64,000 nt of DNA from Micromonospora echinospora (GCF_014203425.1 NZ_JACHJC010000001.1:1612001-1676000); one strand, 5' to 3'; positions 38,124 to 50,505 are shown, counted from the stretch's first letter. Program-made: numbers and translations. The notes: generated by a model from the sequence alone, not told the origin.

Positions 38124-38965
38124 CGCTGCGCCGCCAGCAGGACCGGTTCCGGTACGCCGGCCGGCGCCCGCGAGAGGCGGATGTCCAGCCCTTCGGTGCG
38201 GATCCGGGTCTCCAGGTGCAGCACCGCGTCCAGGCAGGCCAGCGCCGAGTACGCCAGCGCGTTCACCGCGGCGAAGGCGGCGACCGTCACCGGCAGCGCC
38301 CAGGCGGACACGTCGAACAGGCCCAGCATGCCGAGACCGTGGTAGACGCCCAGCCCGATGCCGAGCCGGATCAGCCACCAGCCCAGGTAGCCCAGCAGCC
38401 GGACGGCGGATGCCCGCGCGCTCACCCGGCCCGCCAGGCGGATCGCCCGCCACGGCGCCCGGTGTCCGGGCACTCCGTCCAGCACCAGCACCGGCACCAC
38501 CAGGCCGAGCAGCCCGTACACCAGGAACCAGCCCGGCCCGGTCAGGGCGGCGAGCGCGACGACGGGACCGATCGCGACGGCGGCCAGCACCGCTACGCCG
38601 GGGCGGGAGCCGCGCAGCAGCTCGGCCGGCCCGGGGCGGCGTCCCAGCAGGGCCGCGCCGGCGCCGCGCGCGGCCGGGCCGCCCAGCAGCGCGATGATCG
38701 CCGCCTCGGTGCCGGCGCCGGTCGCCAGCAGCAGCCAGTACCAGGGCAGCGAGTCACCGGTGTCCGCCGGCCACCACTGGGGCGGGTTGGCCTCGGCCAG
38801 CAGCCGCAGCGGGTGCAGCACCGCCTGCTCGGCGAGGGCCAGCAGGAGGGCGAGCGGAACTAGCACCCGGGCGTGGTCGCGCAGCAGCAGAACTGCCGCG
38901 TCGAGCAGTTCGCCGACGGTCAGCGGACGGCGCGGCAGAACCGCGGTCGGGCCGGCGTCGGGCAC
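38120..38965 (-). CDS. Polytopic membrane protein, first gene of the MoxR operon
   Basis: 281 residues, GTG at 38965. It begins with RPLTVGELLDAAVLLLRDHARVLVPLALLL, the usual N-terminus of glycerophosphodiester-phosphodiesterase-type membrane domains, and has about six hydrophobic helices. No catalytic motif is visible. The operon continues through DUF4129, DUF4350, MoxR and DUF58 with overlapping stops. The 214 bases between this gene and mtrA hold the divergent promoters; apart from a TACCGT -10-like element at 39122-39127 nothing distinct is seen. Confidence 0.8.
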   Translation of the reverse strand: MPDAGPTAVLPRRPLTVGELLDAAVLLLRDHARVLVPLALLLALAEQAVLHPLRLLAEANPPQWWPADTGDSLPWYWLLLATGAGTEAAIIALLGGPAARGAGAALLGRRPGPAELLRGSRPGVAVLAAVAIGPVVALAALTGPGWFLVYGLLGLVVPVLVLDGVPGHRAPWRAIRLAGRVSARASAVRLLGYLGWWLIRLGIGLGVYHGLGMLGLFDVSAWALPVTVAAFAAVNALAYSALACLDAVLHLETRIRTEGLDIRLSRAPAGVPEPVLLAAQR

Positions 38966-39179
38966 GCGTACTCCTGGGCATGCAGGGCAGAGGTGGCGGG
39001 CGGCGCGGCGCCCGAGGGATCATGGTTGCACGGCGGGTCCGCATCCGGTGGACCCGTCCGCCTCGACGCGCCACGCTGGGCGGCCACGCCGACTCCTGTG
39101 GTGCGCGGGCCCGCTCGGCGCTACCGTGCCGTGGAGACGCCGAACCCTCCAGACGAACGGGGATGGAACGATAAACCCC

Positions 39180-39869
39180 ATGAGAGCCCGGGTACTCGTG
39201 GTCGACGACGACCCCGCCCTCGCCGAGATGCTCGGCATCGTGCTGCGCAGCGAGGGCTTCGTGCCGTCCTTCGTCGCGGACGGCGAACGGGCGTTGGCTG
39301 CCTTCCGCGACAACCGACCCGACATCGTCCTGCTCGACCTGATGCTCCCCGGCATGAGCGGCATCGACGTGGCCCGCGCCATCCGGGGCGAGTCCGGCGT
39401 GCCGATCGTGATGCTGACCGCCAAGAGCGACACCGTTGACGTGGTGCTCGGCCTGGAGTCCGGGGCCGACGACTACGTGGTCAAGCCGTTCAAGCCCAAG
39501 GAGCTGGTGGCCCGGATGCGGGCCCGGTTGCGCCGGGGCGAGGACGTGGCCCCGGAGATGCTGACGATCGGGCCGCCCGGCAACCAGATCACCATCGACG
39601 TGCCGGCCCACACGGTCAGTCGCGACGGCGACGAGGTGAAGCTGACACCCCTGGAGTTCGACCTGCTGGTCGCGCTCGCCCGCAAGCCGCGCCAGGTCTT
39701 CACCCGCGAGGTGCTGCTGGAGCAGGTCTGGGGCTACCGCCACGCCGCCGACACCCGCCTGGTGAACGTGCACGTGCAGCGGCTGCGCGCCAAGATCGAG
39801 CCGGATCCGGAGCGACCCGAAATCATCCTGACCGTGCGGGGCGTGGGTTACAAGGCGGGTACCGGATAG
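39180..39869 (+). CDS. mtrA: Response regulator MtrA
   Basis: 229 residues, ATG at 39180. The receiver domain has DDDPALAEML, phospho-acceptor Asp53 in LLDLMLPG and VKPF. The OmpR-type winged helix shows LTPLEFDLLVALARKPRQVFTREVLLEQVWGYRH and the closing TVRGVGYKAG. MtrA is the essential or near-essential actinobacterial regulator of cell-wall, cell-division and development genes. mtrB and lpqB follow in the conserved order, which makes the identification secure. Confidence 0.97.
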   Translation: MRARVLVVDDDPALAEMLGIVLRSEGFVPSFVADGERALAAFRDNRPDIVLLDLMLPGMSGIDVARAIRGESGVPIVMLTAKSDTVDVVLGLESGADDYVVKPFKPKELVARMRARLRRGEDVAPEMLTIGPPGNQITIDVPAHTVSRDGDEVKLTPLEFDLLVALARKPRQVFTREVLLEQVWGYRHAADTRLVNVHVQRLRAKIEPDPERPEIILTVRGVGYKAGTG

Positions 39870-39882
39870 CCTGGTCAGCACT

Positions 39883-41637
39883 GTGGTGACCACCCCGCTG
39901 CCGGACACGCCGACCCCCGAGACCCGCCGGTTCCACGCCGTGCGGGCGCTCTGGCTCGCCCTGAGCGGCCGGGTCGCCCGGCTGGTGGCCGCGGTGCACC
40001 AGGCCTGGCGGCGGTCGCTCCAGGTCCGTGTGGTCACCATCACGCTGGTGACGTCGAGTCTCCTGGTGGGCGGTTTCGCCTACCTGATCGCTGACAAGAT
40101 CACCAACATCCTGCTGGAGAACGCCGAGACCGACGTGCGGCTGCGGCTGAGCAACGGCAGCGAGTACGCGGCCAAGCAGTTCAACCTCTACAGCCAGCCG
40201 CAGGAGGCACAGCTCCAGAACACCATCGACGGCACCGTGAACTACCTGGCCGGTGGCGACCCGACGCAGACCAGCGGCGTCGTGGTGGCGATCACCGCCG
40301 ACAACTTCGCCGAGTTCATCGAGCCGCGTACCACGCCCGAGGTGCCGGTGGGCACGGTGATCGGCGACGAGCTGCGGGCCACCGTGGCCTCCGGCAAGGT
40401 CGCCCACCAGATCCGCACCGGCTCGCTCGGCGGCGAGCGCACCAAATACCTGGTCTACGGCTCCCCGGTGCCCACCAAGTTCGGGCAGGTCGAGCTCTAC
40501 TACCTCGTACCCCTGGCCCGGCAGGACGCGACGGCGGCCGACGCCCGGGCCACGGTGGTCGCCACCGGCGTCGCGCTCGTGCTCCTGCTCGGCCTGCTGG
40601 CCGCCCTGGTCACCCGCCTGGTGGTGACCCCGGTACGGGTGGCCGCGCGCACCGCGCAGCGGCTCTCCGCCGGCCTGCTCGACCAGCGCATGGTGGTCTC
40701 CGGCGAGGACGACCTCGCCCTGCTGGCCGCCTCGTTCAACCAGATGGCGACGAACCTGCAACGGCAGATCCTCCGCCTGGAGGAGATGTCCCGGCTGCAA
40801 CGCCGGTTCACCTCCGACGTCTCGCACGAGCTGCGCACGCCGTTGACCACGGTCCGGATGGCCGCCGATCTGATCTTCGCCGAGCGGGACGAGTTCGACC
40901 CGGCGGTGGCCCGCAGCGCCGAGCTGCTCCAGGCCGAGCTGGACCGGTTCGAGGAACTGCTCACCGACCTGCTGGAGATCAGCCGGTTCGACGCCGGTTT
41001 CGCGGTGCTGGACAGCGAGCCCACCGACCTGGTGCCGGTGGTGCACCGCGTGACCGAGCGGCTGGCCGGGCTGGCCGAGCGGGTCGGGGTCACCATCGAG
41101 CTGGACCTGCCGGACACTCCGGTGATCGCCGAGGTCGACCCCCGCCGCGTCGAGCGGGTGCTGCGCAACCTCGTCGGCAACGCGGTCGAGCACGGCGAGG
41201 CCAAACCGGTACGGATCACCCTGGGTCAGGACCGCAGCGCGGTGGCGATCACCGTGCGCGACCACGGCGTCGGCCTCAAGCCGGGGGAGGAGAAGCTGGT
41301 GTTCAACCGCTTCTGGCGGGCCGACCCGTCGCGTGCCCGGCAGACCGGCGGCACCGGGCTCGGCCTGTCGATCAGCCTGGAGGACGCCCGCCTGCACGGC
41401 GGCTGGCTGGAGGCGTGGGGCGCGCCCGGCCAGGGCGCCCAGTTCCGGCTCACGCTGCCGGCCCGGGCCGGGGACCGGCTCACCACCTCCCCGCTGCGGC
41501 TGGTGCCGGCCGACGCCACAGTGCCGTTCGGTGGTCCCCGCGACGGCGGCCTGCTCGCCATCGGCCCGGGTGCCGGCGCCGGGGCGCTGAGCGTGGAACC
41601 CGCCGCCGACGGCGACCGGGCGGAGGTCCGGCCGTGA
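39883..41637 (+). CDS. mtrB: Sensor histidine kinase MtrB
   Basis: 584 residues, GTG at 39883, 13 bases after mtrA. A first membrane helix (about 50-72), an extracytoplasmic domain of about 150 residues, a second helix (about 225-250), HAMP, the His-kinase domain with His315 in SDVSHELRTPLTTVRM, and an ATPase domain with NLVGNAVEHGEA and GGTGLGLSISLEDA. MtrB phosphorylates MtrA and its activity is modulated by the lipoprotein LpqB encoded next. The last about 60 residues are Gly/Ala-rich and probably disordered. Confidence 0.97.
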   Translation: MVTTPLPDTPTPETRRFHAVRALWLALSGRVARLVAAVHQAWRRSLQVRVVTITLVTSSLLVGGFAYLIADKITNILLENAETDVRLRLSNGSEYAAKQFNLYSQPQEAQLQNTIDGTVNYLAGGDPTQTSGVVVAITADNFAEFIEPRTTPEVPVGTVIGDELRATVASGKVAHQIRTGSLGGERTKYLVYGSPVPTKFGQVELYYLVPLARQDATAADARATVVATGVALVLLLGLLAALVTRLVVTPVRVAARTAQRLSAGLLDQRMVVSGEDDLALLAASFNQMATNLQRQILRLEEMSRLQRRFTSDVSHELRTPLTTVRMAADLIFAERDEFDPAVARSAELLQAELDRFEELLTDLLEISRFDAGFAVLDSEPTDLVPVVHRVTERLAGLAERVGVTIELDLPDTPVIAEVDPRRVERVLRNLVGNAVEHGEAKPVRITLGQDRSAVAITVRDHGVGLKPGEEKLVFNRFWRADPSRARQTGGTGLGLSISLEDARLHGGWLEAWGAPGQGAQFRLTLPARAGDRLTTSPLRLVPADATVPFGGPRDGGLLAIGPGAGAGALSVEPAADGDRAEVRP

Positions 41638-43433
41638 GCCGCCGCGCCCTGGCCCTGCTGCTGGCCGGCGCCCTGCTTCCGGCCGCGCTCGCCGGCTGCG
41701 GCATCCCGGGTGAGACCGACGTCCAGATCGACGGGTCGGTGCCGGCCGCGCAGGGCGGGGCGCTCAACGGCAGCCCGGCCCGGCCGCCCGAACCGGCAGA
41801 CAGCAGCGAGCCGGTGCCGTTCATCGAGAACTACCTGCGGGCGGCGGCGGCCGGGGAACGCGACCAGGCGTACGCCCGGGCCCGCAAGTTTCTCGCCGAG
41901 GAGTCCCGCGACCTGCTCCCGGGCAAGCCGCAGACCAGCGAGGTCGAGCTGACGGTGGTGCGGCTGCGGGAGAAGCCGGAGAGCACGCCGCCGAACAACC
42001 AGGGCACCAGCACCGTGACGCTCAAGGTGCAGCAGGTCGGCGTGCTGCGGGCCGACGGCACGCTCGGCCCGCCGGTGGCCAGCGACACGCAGTACGTCTT
42101 CGAGCTGCGCCGGGCCGAGCCGGCCGGGACCGGACTGCTGATCACCGAGGCGCCGAACGTGCTGCTGACGAGCGACGCGGCGATGCGCGAGTACTACCAG
42201 GCCCGCACCGTCTACTTCTGGAACTCGGACCAGACCCGGCTGGTGCCGGACCAGCGCTATCTGCTCTCCGCGGCGCCGACCGAGCGGGGGATCACCGAGG
42301 TGATGAGGTGGCTGGCGGACCGCCCCTCGGACTGGCTGGCCGCCGGGGTGACCGGGCTGCCCGAGGGCACCCAGCTGATCAACAACGCGACCGGGACGGA
42401 CGGGCACTGGGAGATCAACCTGAACATGCCCGGGGCCAACGAGCAGCGACTGAACCGGCTCGGCACCCAGTTGGCCTGGTCACTGTCGGACCTGAACGGC
42501 AAGGTCGACCTCAAGATCCAGAACCAGAAGCGGCTGACAGTCGACCTTGGACGGGAGCGCGTCTCGGCCGCCGCGTACCCGCGCGGGGCGAACCCGATGC
42601 GGCTGGGCGTCTACGACGGGGCCGTACGCCCGCTGGCCTTCGGCAACGAGCCGCGGGCCGCCGTGCCGCTGCCGGCGGAGGAGAACCGCAACGTGGTCTC
42701 CGCCGCGCTCGCCCGCGCCGAGGACCAGGTGCTGGCCGCGCTCGTGGTGACCGGGACGGACAACCGCAAGCGGCTCAAGGTGGGCGCCGGCGCGGAGCCG
42801 GTGGCCACGCTCACGGCGAGCGACCGCACGTTCCGCGCGATGAGCCGCCCGACGTGGCTGCGGTCGCTGAACAAGGCCCGGCCGGGTGGTCTGGTGGCGG
42901 CCGACGGGCGGCTCTACCGGTTCGACGGGGTGGGCGGGATGAGTGAGATCCCGCTGTCCGTCCCCGGCCCGGTGACCGCCGTCTCCGGCTCCCTCGAAGG
43001 CCACCGGATCGCCCTGGTCAGCGGTGGCGCGCTCTACGTCGCCGCGGTGAGCGTCGACGGCGGCGTGGTGCGCCTGGGACAACCCCGCCGGGTGACCACG
43101 CTGCTCACCGGCGTGACGGTGGTGGACTGGGTGGCGCAGAACGAACTGGCACTGGCCGGCAACGAGGCGGACCGGCGCTCGGCGATCCACCAGCTCAGCG
43201 TCGACGGCGTCTGGGAGACCCCGCTGGCGGTGGAGATCGGCGCCCCGGTCACCCAGCTCGCCGGCTACCCGGGCGGCAGCGACCGCGGCCTGGCCGCGTT
43301 CTCGTTCATGTTCGAGACGGACGGGGCGGCCTGGCGGAACAACCCGTTCGACTTCGTCAAGCGGGAACAGGTGCTCGACGTTCCGGCGGGCAGCCGGGCG
43401 ACCAACCCGACCGCTCCGTTCTTCCTCTACTGA
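41634..43433 (+). CDS. lpqB: Lipoprotein LpqB, MtrAB accessory
   Basis: 599 residues, GTG at 41634 overlapping mtrB (GTGA). The lipobox puts the modified Cys at residue 22 (LAGCGIPG). A GerMN-like segment (about 195-300, EVMRWLADRPSDWLAAGVTGLPEGTQLI) is followed by a beta-propeller-like C-terminal domain. LpqB binds the extracytoplasmic part of MtrB and tunes its signalling. The gene order mtrA-mtrB-lpqB confirms the identity. Confidence 0.97.
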   Translation: MSRRALALLLAGALLPAALAGCGIPGETDVQIDGSVPAAQGGALNGSPARPPEPADSSEPVPFIENYLRAAAAGERDQAYARARKFLAEESRDLLPGKPQTSEVELTVVRLREKPESTPPNNQGTSTVTLKVQQVGVLRADGTLGPPVASDTQYVFELRRAEPAGTGLLITEAPNVLLTSDAAMREYYQARTVYFWNSDQTRLVPDQRYLLSAAPTERGITEVMRWLADRPSDWLAAGVTGLPEGTQLINNATGTDGHWEINLNMPGANEQRLNRLGTQLAWSLSDLNGKVDLKIQNQKRLTVDLGRERVSAAAYPRGANPMRLGVYDGAVRPLAFGNEPRAAVPLPAEENRNVVSAALARAEDQVLAALVVTGTDNRKRLKVGAGAEPVATLTASDRTFRAMSRPTWLRSLNKARPGGLVAADGRLYRFDGVGGMSEIPLSVPGPVTAVSGSLEGHRIALVSGGALYVAAVSVDGGVVRLGQPRRVTTLLTGVTVVDWVAQNELALAGNEADRRSAIHQLSVDGVWETPLAVEIGAPVTQLAGYPGGSDRGLAAFSFMFETDGAAWRNNPFDFVKREQVLDVPAGSRATNPTAPFFLY

Positions 43434-43440
43434 GCCGTCC

Positions 43441-44145
43441 GTGCGTGACCTGGGCGGGCTCTGGTCGGACCTGACCGATCTGGTGCTGCCCGCCGGGTGC
43501 GCCGGCTGCGGCACCGGATCGGCGCGGCTGCGGCAGGGCTTCTGCCCGGGCTGCGTACGCGACCTGGAGTCGCTGCGTCCCGCGCCGGCCCGGCCCGATC
43601 CGGCCCCACCCGGCCTGCCGCCCTGTGTCGCGCTCGGCCCGTACGGCGGGGCGCTGCGCGAGGCGCTGCTCGCGTACATGGAACGGGGCCGGCACGGGCT
43701 GGCCCGGCCGCTGGGCGCGTTGCTGGCGGAGGTGGTCGCCGAGGCGGTGGGGCAGCCCGGCCCGGTGACCCTGGTGGCGGTGCCGGACACCGCCCGCGCC
43801 GCCCGGGCCCGCTACGGCGACCACCTGGACCGGCTGGTCCGTCCGGCGGCGGCCCGGCTGCGCGCGGCCGGCTGGCCGGTACGCGTGCTGCGACCGCTGC
43901 GGGCGCTGCCCCGGCCCGACTCGGTGACGCTCGACAGCGCCGGACGGGCCACCGCGGCCGAGGCCGCGTTCCGGCTGCGCCGCCCGCCTGCCGGGCACCG
44001 GCCGGCCGGGACGGTGGTGCTGCTCGACGACATCGTCACCACCGGCGCGACGCTGGCGGCGGTGAGCCGGATGTTGCACCGCGCGGGAATGACGCCAAAG
44101 GCCGCGGCCGTGCTCGCCGCAACGCAAAAGCGGCACCTTCGGTGA
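43441..44145 (+). CDS. ComF-family phosphoribosyltransferase-like protein
   Basis: 234 residues, GTG at 43441. Four N-terminal Cys (AGCAGCGTG and GFCPGC) form the zinc knuckle usual in ComF proteins, and the phosphoribosyl-diphosphate motif VVLLDDIVTTGATL appears near residue 197. ComF is linked to DNA uptake or processing in competent bacteria; in actinobacteria the gene is conserved next to lpqB and hpf (as Rv3242) without proven transformation function. Confidence 0.9.
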   Translation: MRDLGGLWSDLTDLVLPAGCAGCGTGSARLRQGFCPGCVRDLESLRPAPARPDPAPPGLPPCVALGPYGGALREALLAYMERGRHGLARPLGALLAEVVAEAVGQPGPVTLVAVPDTARAARARYGDHLDRLVRPAAARLRAAGWPVRVLRPLRALPRPDSVTLDSAGRATAAEAAFRLRRPPAGHRPAGTVVLLDDIVTTGATLAAVSRMLHRAGMTPKAAAVLAATQKRHLR

Positions 44146-44237
44146 CGCTTCGTGTAACCGTTTCACCCCATGGTGTATGAGGTGTTAAATTCCGCAACCC
44201 CTTTCGGCAACCAGGGGTGACGGGTGGCGGTACACGA

Positions 44238-44262
44238 GTTAGCGTTTCGGTGTCGGGGGTAG
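44238..44262 (+). promoter_or_regulatory. Candidate SigB/SigF-type stress promoter before hpf
   Basis: GTTA (44238) and GGGTAG (44257) are separated by 15 bases, close to the GTTT-N14-16-GGGTAT pattern of actinobacterial stress sigma factors. HPF genes are often stress-induced. The remaining 250-base gap (44146-44395) shows no other clear element. Confidence 0.3.
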
Positions 44263-44395
44263 AGAGGACGCCAACCTTCCCCCGGCGCTGGAAGGAGGCG
44301 TAGCCGAACACCACCGGTCGACGCCGAGCGGGGCCCTCCCGGGCGGGTCGACCGGATTCTCCGGACCGAACGACCGTCCGAACAAGGGAGGTCAC

Positions 44396-45040
44396 GTGGA
44401 CATCGTGGTCAAGGGCCGTAACGTCGAAGTGCCGGACCATTACCGGGTGCACGTAGCCGAGAAGCTCGCGAAGATCGAACGCTACGACCAGAAGCTCATT
44501 CGCGTGGACGTCGAGTTGTTCCACGAGCGCAATCCACGCCAGGCGGACCACTGCCAGCGAGTGGAGATCACCTGCGTCACGCGCGGCCCGGTGATCCGGG
44601 CCGAGGCCTGCACGAGCGACTTCTACAGCGCGCTCGACGCCGCTATCGCCAAGTTGGACACCCGCTTCCGCCGCGCGGCGGACCGCCGCCGGGTGCACCG
44701 GGGACGGCACGCGCCGATCTCCGTGGCCGCCGCGACCGCCGGGCTGCCGGTGGCCGACCTCGACGGGCCCGGCCTGGCGGCGCCCGACGGCCACGGCGCC
44801 GCCACCGCTGTCGCCGAACGTCCCGACGAGGACGGTTACGTCGAACCCGACAACCAGCCGTGGCACATCGCCCGGGCGAAGGTCCACCCCGCCGAACCGA
44901 TGACCGTCGACGACGCGCTGTTCCAGATGGAACTGGTCGGCCACGACTTCTACCTGTTCCAGGACAAGGAGTCCGGCCGCCCGAGCGTGGTCTACCGGCG
45001 GCACGCGTACGACTACGGGATCATCCAGCTCGACACGTGA
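44396..45040 (+). CDS. hpf: Ribosome hibernation promoting factor, long form
   Basis: 214 residues, GTG at 44396 after GGGAGG. The N-terminal HPF/YfiA domain (about 1-105) binds the decoding centre: MDIVVKGRNVEVPDHYRVHVAEKLAKI and the ALDAAIAKLDTRFRR helix. A variable linker leads to the C-terminal dimerisation domain (about 150-214) with PMTVDDALFQMELVGHDFYLFQDKESGRPSVVYRRH. The long form alone can join two 70S ribosomes into 100S particles in stationary phase. Conserved position between comF and secA. Confidence 0.96.
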   Translation: MDIVVKGRNVEVPDHYRVHVAEKLAKIERYDQKLIRVDVELFHERNPRQADHCQRVEITCVTRGPVIRAEACTSDFYSALDAAIAKLDTRFRRAADRRRVHRGRHAPISVAAATAGLPVADLDGPGLAAPDGHGAATAVAERPDEDGYVEPDNQPWHIARAKVHPAEPMTVDDALFQMELVGHDFYLFQDKESGRPSVVYRRHAYDYGIIQLDT

Positions 45041-45052
45041 CCCCCTGACCGG

Positions 45053-45089
45053 TGAGACGGGCCCCACGCACGCGTGAGGGCCCGTCTCA
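45053..45089. terminator. Bidirectional terminator hpf / GNAT genes
   Basis: TGAGACGGGCCC (45053-45064) pairs exactly with GGGCCCGTCTCA (45078-45089), with a 13-base loop. It lies between two convergent genes and its right arm covers the end of the GNAT gene. Confidence 0.75.
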
Positions 45090-46193
45090 GTTCTCGTCGG
45101 TGGCGAGCCGGCCGTAGACCACCGAGTCGACCCGGGCGCCGTCCGGGCCGGGCAGCCGGCCGCGCAGCAGCCCTTCCCGCCGGAAGCCGGCCCGTTCCAG
45201 CACGCGTTGCGAGGCGACGTTGTCCGGCCGGGTGCCGGCCCAGAGCCGGGCCACCCCGATGTCGAACGCCCATCCGGCGACCAGCCGGACCGTACGGGCG
45301 GCCAGCCCGCGCCCGCGCGCCTCGGGCAGCAGGCTGTAGCCGAGCATGGCCTGCCCGGTGCCCGGTTCGTCGTAGAACAGCGCGCAGCCGCCGACGACAG
45401 TGCCGGTGGCCGCGTCGAGGATCGCCAGGTCGGCCGCCTCGCCGGCGAGCCAGCGGCTCGCCGCCAGCCGGCAGCGCCGCGCCAGTGCCGCCCGCTCCGG
45501 CGTCACCGGCGGCACCCGGTTCGCCACCACCTCCGGCAGCGAGTGCAGGCGGTACAGCGCGTCGGTGTCCGCCGGCTCCACCGGGCGCAGCGTCACCACG
45601 CCGTCGGTGAGCCGGCCGCCAGGCAGGTCCGGCAGCAGGCGGGGGACCGGCCCGGGCGGGTCGTCGGCAAGCCGCACCCAGGCGATCAGATCCTCGCGTA
45701 CGCCGCCCGCGCTCGCGCCCGCCGCCCGGCGCACCCCCTCGTGCCGGTAGCCGCAGGCGAGCGCGATCCGCTGGCTCGGCACGTTCTCCGTACGGGTGAG
45801 CAGTTCCAGCCGGGCCGCCCCGGCGGCGAACGCCCGCTCGGTCAGCAGCCGGGTGGCGGCGGTGGCCACGCCCCGGCCGCGCGCCGAGGGACCCACCCAG
45901 TAGCCGATCTCGTAGCTCGCCCGCTCCGCGCTGAGCCGGCTCAGACCGATGCTGCCGAGCAGCCGGTCGGTGGCCGGGTCGGCGATCGTGTACGCGGCCC
46001 CGCCCGCCGCCGACGCGGCCGGCGAGCCCTCGGTGATCCACCAGCGGGCCGCGTCGGCGTCGTACGGGTCGGGCAGCAGGGGCATGAACCGGCGGGTCTC
46101 CGGGTCGGCGCACCCGGCCACCATGTCCGGTACGTCCGCAAGGTGGCACGGTCGCAGCCGGACGCCGTACCCCTCGATCGTCTCCGGGGTCAC
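45087..46193 (-). CDS. Two-domain GNAT acetyltransferase (second of pair)
   Basis: 368 residues, GTG at 46193 overlapping the upstream stop. Two complete GNAT domains in tandem can be followed. The first (about 5-160) has acetyl-CoA loop GYWVGPSARGRGVATAATRLL and NVPSQRIALACGYRHEGV; the second (about 195-368) has GYSLLPEARGRGLAARTVRLV and NVASQRVLERAGFRREGLLRG. Both resemble the RimJ/RimL subgroup that acetylates N-termini of ribosomal proteins or small molecules. Its upstream neighbour has the same double layout, so the pair arose by duplication of a two-domain gene or of each domain. Confidence 0.88.
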   Translation of the reverse strand: MTPETIEGYGVRLRPCHLADVPDMVAGCADPETRRFMPLLPDPYDADAARWWITEGSPAASAAGGAAYTIADPATDRLLGSIGLSRLSAERASYEIGYWVGPSARGRGVATAATRLLTERAFAAGAARLELLTRTENVPSQRIALACGYRHEGVRRAAGASAGGVREDLIAWVRLADDPPGPVPRLLPDLPGGRLTDGVVTLRPVEPADTDALYRLHSLPEVVANRVPPVTPERAALARRCRLAASRWLAGEAADLAILDAATGTVVGGCALFYDEPGTGQAMLGYSLLPEARGRGLAARTVRLVAGWAFDIGVARLWAGTRPDNVASQRVLERAGFRREGLLRGRLPGPDGARVDSVVYGRLATDEN

Positions 46194-47356
46194 ACCAGGT
46201 CCTCCGGCAGCAGCGCGCCGATCCACGCGTCCTGGCGCTCGCCGCGGTGCTGGACGCCGCCGCGCAGCGTGCCCTCGACGGTGAAGCCGGCCTTCTCGGC
46301 GGCCCGCCGCGAGGCGGTGTTGCCCACGTTGGCCCGCCACTCGATCCGGGCCAGGCCGAGCGTGGTGAAACCCCAGGCGCAGAGCGCGGTGAGCGCGGCC
46401 GGCAGGTAACCCCGGCCGCGGGCGTGCGGCGCGGTCACGTAGCCGACGTCGGCCACCAGCGGGTCGTTGGGCAGGATGCGCAGGTCGATCGTGGCGACGT
46501 AGCTGTCGTCCGGGTCGGCCACGGCGAACGTCGCGGCGGTGCCCCGGGCCCAGGCCGGGCGGACCAGGTCGCGCAGGAAGCCCTCGGCGTGCTCCGGCCG
46601 GTACGGATGCGGCACCGTGGTCCAGCGCACCGTCTGCTCGTCCTGGCAGGTGCGGGTCACCTCGGGCAGGTCGCGCTCCTCCAGCGCGCGCAGCCGCAGC
46701 TCGGTGCCCCCGGCGGTGGCGAACAGGACCGGCTGCGGCCGGCCGAAGACCGCCGCGCGGCGGGCCTGGAGCGTGTCCGGGCCGTAGGGGACCGGGTCGC
46801 CGGGCGCTGCCAGGTCGGCCGGAAACAGGGAGCCGATCCAGCCCTCCGGACGGCCGCCCTCGGCGGGGTGGGCCAGCCGCAACTCGCCATCGATCCGGAA
46901 ACCGGCGCGCAGCGCGACGAGCCGGGAGGCGTGGTTGCCGATCTCGGCCTGCCAGGTGAGCCGGCGCAGCTTGAGCGCGTCGAACGCCCAGCGGGCGAGC
47001 GCGCGAGTCGCGCGGACCGCGACGCCGCGGCCCCGGGCCCACGGCGCGGTCCAGTAGCCGACCTCGGCCGAGTCCAGCTCGCGGTCCACGGAGACCAGGC
47101 CGCACGAGGCGAGCAGCTCACCGGTGGTGGCGTCGCAGACCGCGAACGGGGTGCCGGCGCCCTCGGCCCAGGCGGTCGCGCTGGACGTGGTCACGAACTC
47201 GGCGGCGTGCCCGGGCAGGTACGGGCGAGGTACGGTGGTCCAGCGCTGGATGTCCGGATCCTGGCAGGCGCGGTGCACCGCGTCCGCGTCCTCCGCCCGC
47301 CAGGGGCGCAGCAACAGGCCGTCCTCGATGATCTCCACAGGCTCCATCCGAGCCAT
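46190..47356 (-). CDS. Two-domain GNAT acetyltransferase (first of pair)
   Basis: 388 residues if the ATG at 47356 is used; ATG at 47347 is also plausible because the ribosome site is weak. Two RimJ/RimL-like GNAT domains: the first (about 10-165) with GYWTAPWARGRGVAVRATRAL and NHASRLVALRAGFRIDGELR, the second (about 225-388) with GYVTAPHARGRGYLPAALTAL and NTASRRAAEKAGFTVEGTLRGG. Both domains keep the acetyl-CoA loop, so both could be active. The substrate is unknown. It is divergent from secA. Confidence 0.88.
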   Translation of the reverse strand: MARMEPVEIIEDGLLLRPWRAEDADAVHRACQDPDIQRWTTVPRPYLPGHAAEFVTTSSATAWAEGAGTPFAVCDATTGELLASCGLVSVDRELDSAEVGYWTAPWARGRGVAVRATRALARWAFDALKLRRLTWQAEIGNHASRLVALRAGFRIDGELRLAHPAEGGRPEGWIGSLFPADLAAPGDPVPYGPDTLQARRAAVFGRPQPVLFATAGGTELRLRALEERDLPEVTRTCQDEQTVRWTTVPHPYRPEHAEGFLRDLVRPAWARGTAATFAVADPDDSYVATIDLRILPNDPLVADVGYVTAPHARGRGYLPAALTALCAWGFTTLGLARIEWRANVGNTASRRAAEKAGFTVEGTLRGGVQHRGERQDAWIGALLPEDLV

Positions 47357-47454
47357 CGTGCCGGATCGTTCGCGCACGGCGTAACCCGATTAGCGGCCGG
47401 TGGCGCACGGTCGCGGCGTTATGTCGGGTTCCGGAGCCCGGACCGCCGCCACCA

Positions 47455-47488
47455 GTGACCATCGTCGCCTCCGAGCGCCTACGATGGT
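47455..47488 (+). promoter_or_regulatory. secA promoter region with short inverted repeat
   Basis: TACGAT at 47480-47485 is a good -10 hexamer, and GTGACC at 47455 may act as -35 with a long (19-base) spacer. The 8-base inverted repeat ACCATCGT / ACGATGGT (47458-47465 and 47481-47488) covers the -10 and could be a regulator site. Confidence 0.4.
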
Positions 47489-47516
47489 TCGAGACCGTCT
47501 AGGGGAGCGTTGATCC

Positions 47517-50414
<2,898 letters not shown>

Positions 50415-50431
50415 CCCCGAACAAGCGCCCC

Positions 50432-50463
50432 GACGGGCCCCGGCCACACGGCCGGGGCCCGTC
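50432..50463 (+). terminator. secA terminator
   Basis: GACGGGCCCCGGCC (50432-50445) and its exact complement (50450-50463) with a four-base loop ACAC form a very stable hairpin just after the secA stop. There is no T-run. Confidence 0.8.
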
Positions 50464-50505
50464 GCCGTCCTAGCCCTTCGCCCCTCAGCCCTTCCCGCAC
50501 CCTCC

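Noticed and set aside
44158..44178. GTTT with nearby GTGTAT as a stress promoter before hpf
   Set aside because: The spacing is only about nine bases; the pair at 44238/44257 fits better.
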